5,983 bases of DNA, taken from the NCBI GenBank assembly GCA_012800475.1, contig JAAZJF010000033.1, positions 1-5,983 of the forward strand. The letters run 5' to 3'. Numbering within the stretch: position 1 is the stretch's first letter; the number at the start of each line of letters is the position of its first letter. The position numbers and the translations under genes are program-made. Shown here piece after piece: positions 5,951-5,983 of the stretch. The notes under the pieces were generated by a model. It was not told where the DNA came from and ran no database searches. It saw only the letters and a list, made by a program, of their open reading frames with translations. The stretch is from Gammaproteobacteria bacterium (lineage in GTDB: Bacteria > Pseudomonadota > Gammaproteobacteria > Pseudomonadales > Pseudomonadaceae).

Positions 5951-5983
5951 TTAACACTGCAGCGCAGCTAACACATCTTCGAG
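5951..5983 (-). CDS. Possible C-terminal end of an unidentified upstream gene (runs off the right edge)
   Basis: From the right edge the minus strand reads LEDVLAALQC and then TAA (5953-5951). The composition is plausible for a helical C-terminus, and the strand matches every other gene here. Ten residues cannot identify a protein, and another frame stays open slightly longer. The remaining 137 bp up to the next start (5814-5950) hold only the weak hairpin and candidate promoter listed separately. Confidence 0.3.
   Translation of the reverse strand, partial: LEDVLAALQC

Noticed and set aside
5906..5971. Short plus-strand open frame starting with ATG at 5906
   Set aside because: It ends after 21 codons, with no ribosome binding site or recognisable sequence.

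Overview
The window looks like chromosomal DNA from a gammaproteobacterium, most probably a member of the Pseudomonadaceae. FliE, the DUF4823 lipoprotein, the DUF1285 protein and the membrane-anchored protein next to a glutathione S-transferase all read like pseudomonad versions. Base composition is visibly lower in G+C than in typical Pseudomonas, and many third positions are A or T. This suggests a low-GC lineage of the family (Thiopseudomonas-like), but that placement is inference.

Every supported gene is on the minus strand, so transcription runs from high to low coordinates. From the right edge: about ten codons of an unidentified upstream gene may end at 5951. Next comes a two-gene unit, a membrane-anchored coiled-coil protein (GTG start, 5813) followed 12 bp later by a GST-fold protein. 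A plausible intrinsic terminator lies after the GST, at about 4338-4367. A TetR/AcrR-family regulator follows, then an outer-membrane-type lipoprotein (DUF4823) and a DUF1285 protein that form a tight pair. Then comes yadG-yadH, an ABC-2 exporter whose two genes overlap by 4 bp (ATGA). At the left edge is the start of a flagellar basal-body operon, fliE-fliF, with a well-matched sigma-54 promoter just upstream at 462-479.

Functionally this is a set of cell-envelope and export genes: ABC-2 exporter, lipoprotein, membrane-anchored protein and GST, with one local repressor-type regulator. They abut the fliE operon, which has its own RpoN-type promoter. From memory of P. aeruginosa, fliE normally follows the fleSR two-component genes, while yadGH-like genes and a GST lie close together elsewhere (around PA2811-PA2813). 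The boundary at about 480-505 is therefore a candidate synteny breakpoint.

I found no CRISPR array, tRNA or rRNA, insertion sequence, phage gene or toxin-antitoxin pair. No intergenic stretch exceeds about 170 bp. Nothing here amounts to a clearly new system. The least understood parts are the TetR / DUF4823 / DUF1285 group and the coiled-coil protein paired with the GST.
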